A stretch of 64,000 bases of DNA from Anseranas semipalmata (Eukaryota > Chordata > Aves > Anseriformes > Anseranatidae). The stretch is from contig VXAA01003326.1 of NCBI GenBank assembly GCA_013399115.1, forward strand, positions 62,395-126,394, in the 5' to 3' direction. The notes under the pieces were generated by a model. The model saw nothing but the letters and a program-made list of their open reading frames with translations. It had not been told where the DNA came from and did no database searches. Both the position numbers and the translations under genes were made by a program. Positions 38,386 to 50,337 of the stretch are shown one piece after another (position 1 is the stretch's first letter; the number at the start of each line of letters is the position of its first letter).

Positions 38386-39065
38386 TCAAAGAATAACATA
38401 GAGTGGCTTGGGTTGGAAGGGACCTTAAAGATCACCTAGTTCCAACCCCTCTGCCATGGGCAGGGACACCTCCCACTAGACCAGATTGCCCAAAGCTCCA
38501 TTCAACCTGGCCTTGAACACTTTCAGGGATGGGGCATCCACAGCTTCTCTGGGCAACCTGTTCCAGGGCCTCACCACCCTCATAGTAGAGAATTTCTTCC
38601 AAATGTCTAATCTAAATCTCCCCTCTTTTAGTTTAAAACCATTCCCCCTTGTCCTATTATTGTCTGTCCGTGTAAAAAANCAGTCTCTCCTCATAGGAGA
38701 GGTGCTCCAGCCCTCTGATCATCTTTGTGGCCCTCCTCTGGACCCACTCTAACAGGTCCACATCCCTCTTGTGCTGGGGGCCCCAGACCTGGACGCAGGA
38801 CTCCAGGTGGGGCTTCACAAGGGAAGAGCAGAGGAGAACAATCACCTCCCTTGACCTGCTGGCCATGACTCTGTTGATGCAGCCCAGGATGCAGTTGGCC
38901 TTCTGGGCTGCAAGCGCACACTGACGGCTCATGTCAAGTTTTTTGTCCGCCACAGCCCCCAAGTCCTTCTCTGCAGGGCTGCTCTCGAGTTCTTCTTCTA
39001 GCCTGTCCTCATGTCTGGGACTGCCCCAAACTAAGTGCGGTACCCTGCACTTGGACTTGTTAACA
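38386..39065 (-). mobile_element. CR1 LINE fragment, reverse orientation, with internal gap
   Basis: The plus strand starts with the reverse complement of the CR1 3' end (AGAGTGGCTTGGGTTGGAAG, then GGACCTTAAAGATCACCTAG). It continues to the end of the reverse transcriptase frame. On the minus strand [40 protein letters not shown] and [20 protein letters not shown] are readable. At 38680 a single N joins GTAAAAAA to CAGTCTCTCCTCATAGG, skipping sequence that CR1 copies normally have there. The 5' boundary near the CTTGTTAA is approximate. Confidence 0.92.
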
Positions 39066-42000
39066 TCTCAGTTAGGAAGCTGTTTATATATGACTGTGCC
39101 AGACAAGATACCTGTTTAAAAAAAGCCATTTTCCTTTCACAATGTGGATTCTTTAGTCTCCAATCAGCCAGAAATGTGATATTAAACATGGGAGAGAAAA
39201 GCCTTTAGTTACAATTAACTTCACAGTCTGTCTCCCAGTGAAAGAAGACACCGAAGAAAGGACTGCACAAAATAATCTTATTTTACTTATCAAGGACAGA
39301 AGAAGCAGTTTGACACTGCGGAATGTGCATCTGTATGATTTACCCATTACATATTCCAATTAATGTTTAAACACCTAACAAGATAGGAAAAGTGCTGTTG
39401 TCCAACATCACTGCAAGGAGAGGAGAAAACTGAACTGCCTACGAAGAACCGAACCCCGAGCTCCTCAGAGTCCCCCACATTGGCTCAATCGTCCCTTCAT
39501 ATCACTTTACTTTTTGTGTACCACAGTTTATGAATAGTACATCCTCCCCCTGAACAACACTAAAATCACCATCTTCCGATCCCTCAGCGTGGATGAGGGG
39601 GATGGGGAAAAATTTAGGATAAACACAGTTCTGTCAAGGGAAGGAATTCAAAGTGGTTTTGTTACGTTTTGCACAACCTCTAATTGTGGAGAGGTTTTAT
39701 TCAGAACGTAAGTACCTCGTTGTTGTATAGTTTAATCCACTTTGGAAAGAATCATCCCACACACCCACTTAACTGACTAATGTCTGTGTGTAGATGAGCT
39801 ATGAATTCCCCTCCACGGAGCGCTCCTGCAGTTTCAGGTTAGAATCCATGCAGGTGAACCACTTCACTGCTTGGTACGCTAGAAACAACTGGGGTTAGGT
39901 ATTTTCCCCTCCAAACTGAAACTTATTCCCCTGAGGCCGAGTGCCTTCTAAATCATGGAAGCTCGGAAGGACAGGAAGACACCAATATTGTACTTTAAGC
40001 AGCTTTGCTATTACAAAGAATCATCACATCAGCTGAAGGGGTTACAAAAATCTATTTTAACACAATCTGCCTGCAATCTGTTTTCAATGACTCCCTTAAG
40101 ACTCCTTAAATGTACGCACTTCAGATACTTCATAATAACCGCTATATTTTACCATCCACTGACGATACTCGGTCTTGTAAGTAAAACCTCTGCTGACTGC
40201 AAAAGAAAGGCCATTTAGCAATATCACTTCTCTTTGCTGCTACTGGGTGGACACCGTGAGGAGGTGTTAAGATCCCCATTCTCTGCTCCTCCTTCTCTTT
40301 TCCAAAGCCATTATTCCCCCAAAGCCTTACAAAAGTGCTTCTTATTTTAGATTGCACACAAGAAGAAAGCAAAGTAACTGTCTATAAGAACGGGTACATT
40401 TCCTGCTAGAAGAATGTATGACTTTTATATTAAAGCAAAGAGCCCCTTTCCCATTTTTTTTCTCCCCATGAAATATATATANCACCATTTTCTGCTCCTG
40501 AAGCACTGGCAATTGAAAACAACCCATAATGGCAGTGCATAGGAGGTAGGGGAGGAAAATGAAACAAAACATGGAACCCATTTCTTCTGCTTCCCTCACT
40601 CTCAAACCCAACAGAAACACCATCAGAGATTACAAATGCAGAAAGCGAATAAAGAACTCACAAGCTGGCTTTATAATACTTTTTGTCCCTAGTTATACAA
40701 AATACAAATGCTGGGTAAAACAAGCCCATGGCAAAACTATTTTTTGTCTGTTGTATTCCTTTTTCTCTGTAATGCTTCCTGGAGAGATTTAACAGGATGA
40801 CTTCTGACAGGTTACTCCGTGTCTCAACTGGTACAGCCTCATTTCTTACCAACTACTGCATCATGCTTTGATACATATGACGGAGCTCACAGCCTCACTC
40901 TATGTAAAATTTTGTATGTATACACATACACACCCCTCTCCCTCTATGTATATGCACAAATACTTGTGCAGGGTGAAACTGCGGTCTGACATTCCCCTGA
41001 GGACCTTCCTCTGACTATGATCTACCTCTGTGAAACACGTAGGGATTTCACCTCTAAGGCTTGCATCCCTCAAGTCAAAATTGGTAGTAGTTATTCAAGG
41101 GATTCAGAATTTATTGGAGATGCATAATATACTCACAGTACTCACTATCACATAAAGATAGAGCCATGATAGAAAACCTGTTAAATTAAACATTCTTACT
41201 CCTGTTAGTCAAGGTTTTAGACTAACATACTGAAAAAGACAACCCTTCATTTAATATAAAATAGCTTACTTCTCCATGGTTGTGCTTTTTTGTTTTGCTT
41301 TAAATAAATGATGCTGCATAAAGTGCTAAGAGCTATTAGATTTTACAAAACAAAGTTGAGATCAAGAACTTATTTTGTATATCAGGATTTAAAAAATAAC
41401 TATTTAATGAAAACAACTATATTGACGTGTGGACTTCTAAGAACAATTTTCAACTCTATTTGGTGTTTAGTATACAATACTTTAAGTAATGAACTTACCT
41501 ACATCTAGTATATTGTAGTAGTCAGCTGGAAGACAGTCATTTCTTGGATCAGAGACACCCGGACAGTTAGCACTCATCTAGTATTTGCTTTTACAACATT
41601 CTTAGGAAAATACACTGAAAAAAATATGCATGGTTACTCAACAAGTAGAAACACAGATAAAGATGCTAGTTGGATTCTGTTTCACTGACTCACACAACCT
41701 TTTTGATTTCTGCAACATAGATTCTTCATTTATAATGTCAGTGATTTACAGTGAAGTGTCTCCCTAAGCCTTACATATCATACTTAGACTCCATTTTGGA
41801 TTCACATGCTAACATTTATTACTGAGTTAATGTACAGGTTTTTATAGGTTCAGCATATGAACAGGTTATTATATTCATTTTAAACCACGTGACACAATGA
41901 AAACTTTGTATTCATTTGTAGTGTGTTTATAAAAGTTACGTTTAATGCTTTATAAACCTACTTGCAAAGTGCTGTAGGATCAGGTTGATGATGGCTTCTG

Positions 42001-44387
42001 GGCTAATTAGGAGGAGTCATCCTTGGCCCGTCTGGTCAAATGGTGCAGAGTGCCTAATGCCTATATGTTTTCATAACTACTCTTATGCAGGGAGAAGAGA
42101 GTAACAATGATTAACACTTGAAGTAGAGTCTGCCATTAGTACACAGCTCACATAACTTTGAAGCTTTCATCTCTAGCGCAGTACAGTCTCCAACAAATCC
42201 ATTCTTCAGTGGAGTCTTACAAGATTAAACTCAACTGGCAAGTGGATCACCAGTTTGAAAATAGTAAGTTCACTATGGGTATTTTGCTCAGATGCCATCC
42301 TGCAAGTCTTAAATCCACATGGTCTGCACTAGCCACATCCTCAAGGTTACACAGGGGTTCACAGAGACTCCCAGTCCAGGAGGGTTGAGGAAGTGTACCA
42401 TCTCAGACACTATTCAGACAACCCTCAGACACCTTTTAGGAAGCCATCTGTAGTACAGGCTGTTAATTCTCTCTTCCTGCAGATCTCTGTCAATCACCGT
42501 AAGAGAATCATGGCCCAGTTTCACTGGTGAAGCTCAAGATGACAACTCTAGGGAATTCCAAAGCCCGGGGACAGGAACACCTGAGGGTTCAACATGCCAG
42601 AGTGCATCCTGGCTGTTGATGCTTACCATTTGCTAGCACTGGACTGAAGCCTGTATTTTGACAGCCATTTTCCTCCATGTGTTCGATGCCTGTGTGCAGC
42701 AGGGCAATGGCTGTGTTGACAGACCACAAGACAGACGATTCTGAGATCCCAGCTGGCTGGCAGGTGGGATACAGCAGTCAGGAGCAATGATTGCCATACT
42801 GTGCACAACCTGCGTTAGGGTGCTAATAATCTCCTTCCACATGGGTCTCAACACTAGAAGGTGCTCTGTTTGTGTATGCCCGGCCTGGCACTGCCCAGCA
42901 CTCACAGCCCTAGCTCCTATGACAGGAGACAGATAAGACCACCTGCACACCCGTACCTCACAGTAGAACATAATTTGATGAACAGCATTTTCCTAGCTAT
43001 GAGGACTCCTGCACCTCAAACAACCTGCAAACTTAAGCTTTCTCTTCACCCTTTGCAATAAGTAGACCTCCATCAGCCACTCTCGCCTTTCCTCCAAACA
43101 TCTGTAAAACAAACTAGAAACATGAGTCTTCTTCCTTACATGTCACAAATGCTTCTCGCCTTGCAGGTTCCCAGAACCTTTTCTTCTGAATTGCACCTCC
43201 AGTTCTCTTTGCAACAGGTCACAGAGCCCTAATAGTTTAACTGACACCCTTAAACAGAACTCTTGCACTGCTTAACAGATTGGAAATGAATTCACCAATG
43301 TGCATCAAAGCATCAGTATCATGGACCTTCCTGAAACATGCCTGTAAAATTTAAAAAAATGGTATTATTCAGTGCTGTGAATATAAATTCCTTGTAAATA
43401 GCCAAGTAACTTCATCACAAGACAGAGAAGGACAAAGACTCCTATGATAGAAATGGGAAACTGTCCCAGATTTAGGAATTGATGACTGCTGCAGCACACA
43501 TGAATACTGTAGAACTAAGCCTGGAGCAAGTTCTCTCAACTACTAAATATCTCCTTCTGAAGTTTTCTTCAAAAGAACTGGAGGAAAAATCCTAGAATAT
43601 ATAAAGTGGAAAGGACTGGGGATCAAAGTCAAGAACTGAGCTGAATGAAGTGTGGCTACATCACACAAATCAACGAGTTGTGTGAGCACATGGGATGCCT
43701 CTTCAAAACAAATTTAAAAAAAAAAAAAAAGGAAAGGAAAAGAAAATTTCAGGGTTTTTTTGGTAGAATTTTCTCTAAGTAGCTGAAAATTCCATGCTCT
43801 CAGAAATACCTTAAGAAGATACCAAAAAGTACAGCTTATAGGATGAAAAAATAGGAAAGAGGCAGTAGAGGAACCTGTATTTCTGCCAGATGAAGACAAC
43901 AAACACACCAATGATAATTAGTACTCCTCCAAAGAGGAGTCAACTAAAGATTGGAGGTACTGCTGTGGCCCCTCTGCAGCACTTTTGCCAGCTAACACAA
44001 ATGCTAAGTAACAAGGGTAATATAGATCCTCCAAATAGCACACACCCTGGAGAAGTGGGGCTGAGACAATGTTGTGTTTAACTAGCAAATTTGGGTAATA
44101 TGCTGAACTAAGGGCCTATTACAGCCCTAGTGGGTTTTCCTCCATCAAAGCACTTCTGGTGTTTGCTAGCAGAAGCAGCAAAGAGCAAGACTTGATTCAA
44201 AAATATCAGATTCAGATTCAAATCAGTCCTCCTTATGTTTATAACTGGGAGGGCTTTCCTCCTGACAAACAAAAAAGGAGTATAAGAGCACTCTTTGAAA
44301 AGATCCACACATTCCTGAAGAGCTAATTACTCTGTTGATTATTCAAAACAGATTCATTATGCACTCAACATGTGGCACAAAAGTTGT
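39066..44387. other. Intergenic DNA downstream of PIK3C3
   Basis: A single N lies at 40482 after a short AT repeat. Positions about 42540-42980 are relatively GC-rich and hold a 112-codon minus-strand frame without a recognisable domain. No gene is supported between the CR1 at 38.4-39.1 kb and the PIK3C3 poly(A) region. Confidence 0.65.
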
Positions 44388-44393
44388 TTTATT
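44388..44393 (-). terminator. Candidate PIK3C3 poly(A) signal AATAAA (distal)
   Basis: This is a second canonical hexamer, about 155 bases beyond the main candidate and also followed by GU-rich sequence (TTTTGTG, then TGTTGAGTG). It could serve a slightly longer 3' UTR. Confidence 0.35.
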
Positions 44394-44543
44394 AGTGTCC
44401 TTATTCCTGAATCAAACAAACACAGTAGTGAAAATCCTTGCAGAAAGCCAAGAGTTATGAACATAATCCTCTAGCATGCCATGTCTCAGCAGGTAAGATG
44501 AAAAAGACAAAACAGAATACCTCAAGACTGCAACAACAAAGAG

Positions 44544-44549
44544 TTTATT
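44544..44549 (-). terminator. Candidate PIK3C3 poly(A) signal AATAAA (main)
   Basis: The minus strand reads CTAATAAACT. This is the first canonical AATAAA after the PIK3C3 stop. It is followed within 30-40 bases by U/GU-rich sequence (TTTGTTGTTG, then TGTTTTGTC), as expected downstream of a cleavage site. Confidence 0.55.
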
Positions 44550-44653
44550 AGAGCCATGAATATATAATCGCTGTACAGAAAACATTTGTATTTAAAGTGT
44601 GAAATACTGAACTGCTCACTGTGCATTCTGGTTGCCGAGCCTGTTAGTGATGA

Positions 44654-44659
44654 TTTAAT
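44654..44659 (-). terminator. Candidate PIK3C3 poly(A) signal ATTAAA (proximal)
   Basis: The minus strand reads ATTAAA, the commonest variant hexamer, about 640 bases after the PIK3C3 stop. It is a weaker candidate than the AATAAA about 110 bases further on. Confidence 0.3.
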
Positions 44660-45297
44660 TGACTGCCTACAGCCGACTAACTTATCAGCACTTAAAAACA
44701 TTTTTGTAAGCAGGGAAGAAATGATTGTCCTTTCTAAACGATAACATTGCCCAAGGTGGGAAATAAAGAAACATATGAAACATATTTAAAACTTACTCAA
44801 GGATTAAAGTTGGTGGGAGGGGACGAGAGGAAATTAACATACTTCCGTATTTTTCTGCACTGAAGAACTGTAGCCTCACTGCTGCACTTTGTACATACCC
44901 ATATTCAGTACAGCAATGACTTCCTTCCATTTTTAAATAAGAAAATATATTAACAGGTATAAGAATCTAACATCAAATCCAGCCTCTTCCAGTTATCTTT
45001 GGCTTGGGAGGAAGTTACTTCAACCTCTGAGGCTCAGACATTTTCAATAGAAAGAAATGCCATAATATCTGAGTCTGAAGGATGATATAAATAAACATTC
45101 TCCTTTAAAAAAAATGGTTATTTTTAAACCTTTAAAGACTCGAAAGCTTCTCTGCTTCCTGAGCTCTCAATTCTCCATGCCACCAAACCTGCAGCTTTTG
45201 TCTTCCAAAACTGTTTAGTGGAGTCCATAAGGGCTTGAGAAAGTCTCTTGCTTGAGCATTTGCTGAGGCTTGTTTCCATCACAGGAAGGCAAAAGGC

Positions 45298-45312
45298 TTA
45301 TTTTCTCCAGTA
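45298..45312 (-). CDS. PIK3C3: PIK3C3 terminal coding exon: four codons and stop
   Basis: The coding part of the last exon is only TAC TGG AGA AAA TAA, giving Y-W-R-K and stop. These are the final four residues of vertebrate VPS34. It joins in phase 0 to the exon ending in KFAQ at 48998. The acceptor AG is at 45313-45314, preceded by an almost pure pyrimidine tract (45315 to about 45330). The coding segment is far too short to find by open frame. It is supported by the exact match to the expected C-terminus, the splice site and the in-frame stop. In VPS34 these residues complete the C-terminal helix, which structural work showed to be needed for activity on membranes. The exon continues as 3' UTR towards lower coordinates. 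Confidence 0.93.
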   Translation of the reverse strand, partial: YWRK

Positions 45313-46112
45313 CTACAAGGGAAGAAAAAAACAGAATAGAATTTATTCAACCTGGCTTATTCTCAGAGATCAAAAGTTATGTGTAAATTGAACTCAGTTT
45401 AAAAACCATTGAAAATCTCTGCCTAAAGGTAGGCGATTTTCACAATCCTTCAGGAGAATAGACCACTAGGAAACCAACTCTGTCTGCCCTGGACAAACAG
45501 TTTCATCCAATCTACACAGTCCTGGCGGTAGATTTTCTCAGTTTTATTTTGGCATGCAAGGTTGGCTCTTCCAAAAGGAGGAAAACAGAAGCCCTGTCTT
45601 GAGTGAAAGGAACCACAGCTGCGTTCTGTGATGCAGTAGCACTGGGACCACGGCTTGCAAATATCCTAAAGCCTCTTTACATTTACATTTCAAATTGAGT
45701 TTGCTCCTTAAAAAGCAACCAGCCATTAGTACAACTTCAATTGTAAAACTACATTTTAGGTGGGACACCCCTCATCTCCCAAGCTTTCACTTTTTAAAAA
45801 TCACTGATTAACAATGCAAATGGCTTGAGTTGTAAATTTACAAGGGAAAAATGTGAAGTTAGTCACTTCAACTGGAGATTGTTTCCCTTCTTGGCAGAAA
45901 TAAATAATGCTAAAATGAAAATGACTCTCCTTGGAGAAATGACTATCCAGTCTTCATCAGTATCAAGTGAAATTAATATGCACTTTTTCTCATCTTGAGT
46001 AGAATTGTACCACACCATTAACTTACTCTAAATGTTAAGTTTATTTACTTTTGAGACAAGTTTGTTGATAACCATTAAGAAGGAAACAAATACCACATAA
46101 AACCACACATGG

Positions 46113-46138
46113 TTTTACAGACCACACAGTCTGTAAAA
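46113..46138. repeat. Perfect 10-bp inverted repeat in the PIK3C3 last intron
   Basis: TTTTACAGAC (46113-46122) and GTCTGTAAAA (46129-46138) are exact reverse complements around a CACACA loop. A second overlapping 8-bp pair (TAAAACCA/TGGTTTTA) lies immediately to the left. Confidence 0.85.
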
Positions 46139-48737
46139 TATCTTGTAAGATAATAGATTAGATACATTAGAAATTAAAGGCTTCATAACAGAGCTTTGAA
46201 TTGAACCCAATTTACAATGTTGTTACAAGAGAGCAGTACCAAGCTGATGCCAAAATATCTGAGTGCTTTACTGAAGAGCTCTACTTACATAGAGAGTGAC
46301 ATATAGAATGGTCATACACAATGGTTACTACAATAACCAGCCTTATTAAAAAGCTCTTAACTGTTGCAGCAGACAGCATGGATTCCCTGCAGGCCTATTC
46401 TGGAGGCAGTAGGAGAATAAATATCTATTGATAAATTAAAAAAAAACATGCTTAAGAGCATTTCAAATGAAAAATTGTGTGGCTTAAGGTCCAAATCTGC
46501 TATTTACGCAGGTGTCATTATACCTGCATAGGGTTTTTGTTTTTTTGAGACAATTTTTATTACTATTTAGAGCAAGGCCATTGGCAATTCAATGCAGCAT
46601 TATACATGAACAAATTGAAAGCTTCAATCAGCCATTGTGTAAGATGACCACTTTACTGCAAATTCAATTACGCATTAATTGTTCATTTGTTCAACAATTT
46701 ACAGACTCTGAAGACTCCAGCAGCAAATTCTTATAACAAAGACAGTCTCAGAAAAAATGTAAAGGTAATGATTTTGACTAATGAAGTACTAAATATCACT
46801 ACAAAGTGTCGTACCTCACTTGTAATATTAAAGAACAGACTGATTACTTTTAATTTTGATGGATTTTTGTAAGCATTTTTTTAAATACATAAAACAGCTT
46901 TCAGAATGATAATACTTGTCAACTGCCAATTCATTTGTGACTACTATTTTTGTATCCTCCTCACACTGATAAGCATCCAGTGTTCTTGCAGGGGAAAGCC
47001 TACTGTAGTTATTTACAGAATATGAATGAAGGCAATAATCAGAACTCCAACACTAGCAGAAGAATCCTACATCGCATGGGGCTAAAAATGCCTTAAACAC
47101 TTAAAATAACACATTATTGTTTACATGTTAAGCACGTGATCCCAGGAGAAAAAAAGGAAAGCTAAAAGGAAATGGGTGTCAAACTCTACAGCAGCACATG
47201 CAGAGAGTTCACAGCCTCATGAAAAGCAGCTGGTTACTTAAAACACCATTCCTTGGATCTAGAAGCCTTGGGTTCAAATTCTTGGTTACTTCACATATCC
47301 CGAACAAATCTGTCTTGTGATTTTAAAAACAGTTGTAAGTGTTGAAGAAAGGTCAAGCAAGAACAAGTCTGAATGGAAAAAGGAAAGGTCACCTAAATCA
47401 AACCCACAAACTTTGACTTACTAATACAGCTTCACAAATGCATTAACAATTATCTAGGACAGACTGGCAGTCACCTAAAACCAATGAAGTAAAAAGACAT
47501 GTCTTAAAAAAAGTGACTGTCAGTATGTGATTAAAAGAAAGGTCTATACACATATTGGAGGCACTTAGTTTTAATCTTGATCTTTGTAATGGCCTTATTT
47601 ATTTTTAAAAACCTGAGGTAGATTCTAGGCATTTTTCACTTTGTCTTACAAAATTACCATCCTACATCCCATGATTGAAGTAATCCACAATGAATAACAA
47701 TTTTTGTTACACTTTCATATAATTACTCTTTCTTTTTCCCCCACACCATGCAAAAGATTAACTTTGTTAAATACATATGCAGACGGTAAAGACATTTTTG
47801 CTTTTTAGCCTGCACTGTAACAAAGTTTTTCAAAATAAAAATTTAATTTGCAGGAAACAATAGATTAGTTGCAAGACCTTTAGCAAAATGGATAGCCGTA
47901 GAAACTGAGAACTGTTTTTATCAGATTTTGATCAGTCTTTTGAAGGAGGAGTCAAAAAATACTGGGATAATGTCTGGCTTTTGAGAACAATTTCATTTTT
48001 CCTCTCAAATCCATTTCTTGTCATGAGTCTAATACTTAAGGCAAAATAGCATAATATCTTAAATCCCTGATAAACACAAACTAGTCAGACAGCTTTAAGG
48101 AAAAAGCATTATAAATTCAAAACTGAATTTTTTGTTAAAACAACTTTATTCAACATAAGAATTCAACTTTTTTTTTTTTCTTACTGTGGCCTGCAGTAGG
48201 ATAGCACTCATATGTATGGTTAATAATTTCACTCTGTATATTCCAGCATGGATAAGTTTAATTAAAATAGCGGAGACAATATTCCATTGCCACCCTAGAT
48301 CATGACACTCATTTACCTGGTGATGCAGATCTTCCACCACTGCACACCTCCTGGAGCCCTTTTCCCTCTGCCCCAACAAGAGGTCTCAGCCCCAGATCTG
48401 GAAAGCTGCATTCTCTCTCAGGAACTCCATCTGTGTCAAGGTCTCTGGTATTACAGGGATAGCTGCTGGAGACCATGCCCTGTAGCAACATACACTGTTG
48501 CTATTGCAGAAAATGCGGATGCTCTTCTGAGCAGAGATCCTGGCCCCTTCTATGCACCCTGCTGTGCAAGCTTGCTGCATCTTAATAATCAAGATAAGTA
48601 GCTGGAACGCACAGTTCAGGAAGTCTCAAAAATGTAGGGAAAAGAGGAAACTATCCTCATGCATTTACTTTGGGAATGAAAGCTAAGGGAGTTCTGGATC
48701 CTTCTCTCATGGAACTCCACCTTTCCAATTTGCAGTT

Positions 48738-48772
48738 CTTACTGCAAAGCTTACTGCAGTTCTTGCAGTAAG
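48738..48772. repeat. CTTACTGCA repeats, direct and inverted, in the PIK3C3 last intron
   Basis: CTTACTGCA occurs at 48738-48746 and 48750-48758, and its exact reverse complement TGCAGTAAG at 48764-48772. The last two form a 9-bp stem with a GTTCT loop. Confidence 0.8.
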
Positions 48773-48991
48773 ACAACCGGTTACATTCCACTTCACATGT
48801 TTGCTAAGATGTTTTAAAGAATTTTCTAGGACCACTGAGAGCTTGCTCTCCAGTCCTGGCCTTTTAACCACATTTTTAACTTGTTGAAAAATGAACTAAA
48901 ACATCACTAATAATGAAGTCAAGTCTTGAACTTACCACCCTGAACCTCTCACCTTACTCAGTTTTCAGAAAGACTATCAATGGAGAAGCTA

Positions 48992-49165
<174 letters not shown>

Positions 49166-50018
49166 TCAACAATTACGACATACGCTATTGTATCTGAACT
49201 ACATAGTAGCAGACATCATAACTTAAGTTGTGGAAGTCTGTGGAAAGAATCTCTATTTTACTTCTAATTACAGCAGATTACTGGAAATTAACAACTTTTA
49301 TATAAAATGCCTAATTTTCAACTGTTTCATAAAAATGTGTATTTAAATAAGCTAGAAACCCCTCCCAACAACTCCTCCATGAACAGTTGACTGGAGACAC
49401 TGCTACCCCCTACATTGTTTTTTTTTTTTTCTTTTAACGGCAACATATTTTAACAATTATAACTAAACTATTGTACCAATAACACACTTTGCTTGGTATT
49501 TGCAATTTTAAGAATTAAAAGCTAAAAGCAGTGTAATTAGGAATAAAACAACAAGATCTATATTCCCTTATTACAGCCTTGGCAACGCCTTGATCCATGA
49601 ATATTTACAAAGGTACAGTGGATGCCTTTTTGTGAATTCCAACTAATTCCATGGCAATTGTTCAGGACTGCTCCAGATGGCAGCATCTTATAAGCACTGT
49701 TACTACAGACATTTCTTTTAATATTCAAAACCTCTGTACATAGAACTGGCAAGAGCTTAAACAGATCTTCAAAAAAAAGATTTTGGTTTTCAGGAGCCAA
49801 GTAAGTTTTGCAGACATGCCTTATCCCTCAGAACATATTATGAGAGGCAGATGCATAAGTAAGCATTTTGGATGAGTTCAAGTAATCTGATGCACAGATT
49901 TGATAAAGTGATACAAATATCAAAACATCATTTTCTAAGTTTTATGAAGTGCTGTCTGAGAAGCAATGTCTGCAAATAGGAATGGCAAGCGTTCCGATTC
50001 TTTCCAGAAAAAAAAATN

Positions 50019-50337
50019 CCTCCCCTGTCACAGCTCCATGCCGTTCCCTCGGGTCCTGTCGCTGTCACCAGAGAGCAGAGATCAGCGCCTGCCCCTCTGC
50101 TCCCCTTGTGAGGAAGCTGCAGGCCGCCATGAGGCCTCTTCTCAGCCTCCTCTTTTCCAGGCTGAACAAACCAAGTGACCTCAGCCACTCCTCGTACGTC
50201 TTCCCCTCGAGGTCCTTCGCCATCTTTGTAGCCCTTCTCTGGACACTCTCCAATAGTTTCATGTCCTTTTTGTACTGTGGTGCCCAGAACTGCACACAGT
50301 GCTTGAGGTGAGGCTGCACCAGCACACTGCATAACAA
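50019..50337 (-). mobile_element. CR1 LINE fragment in a PIK3C3 intron, lacking its 3' tail
   Basis: On the minus strand the copy encodes the end of the CR1 frame ([20 protein letters not shown], then [20 protein letters not shown]). It continues through GCGGCCTGCAGCTTCCTCAC and stops abruptly at GTGACAGGGGAGG next to a single N at 50018. The roughly 250 bases that normally follow, including the ATTCTATG tail, are absent. It belongs to the same GC-rich subfamily as the copy at 10.0-10.8 kb and is nearly identical to it over about 130 bases. It is transcribed in the same sense as PIK3C3. Confidence 0.92.

Larger units (their letters stand above)
44525..45297 (-). other. PIK3C3: PIK3C3 3' untranslated region
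   Basis: This is the sequence after the TAA stop on the minus strand, extending to a likely cleavage site about 20 bases beyond the AATAAA at 44544-44549. It is AU-rich. An ATTTA-type element lies near 45086-45101 and a U-run near 45104-45113. No repeat element is recognisable in it. The exact end is inferred, because transcripts could stop earlier (ATTAAA at 44654) or later (AATAAA at 44388). Confidence 0.7.

Noticed and set aside
38657..38962. Minus-strand frame with [17 protein letters not shown]
   Set aside because: It is CR1 coding remnant, not a host gene.
42633..42971. 112-codon minus-strand frame, considered as a domesticated transposase fragment
   Set aside because: The resemblance was too vague. 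No catalytic or DNA-binding motif could be pointed to.
48146..48602. Possible retrocopy ending in a poly(A) (T-run 48168-48179)
   Set aside because: No parent gene was recognised and no target duplication was found. The T-run alone is not enough.
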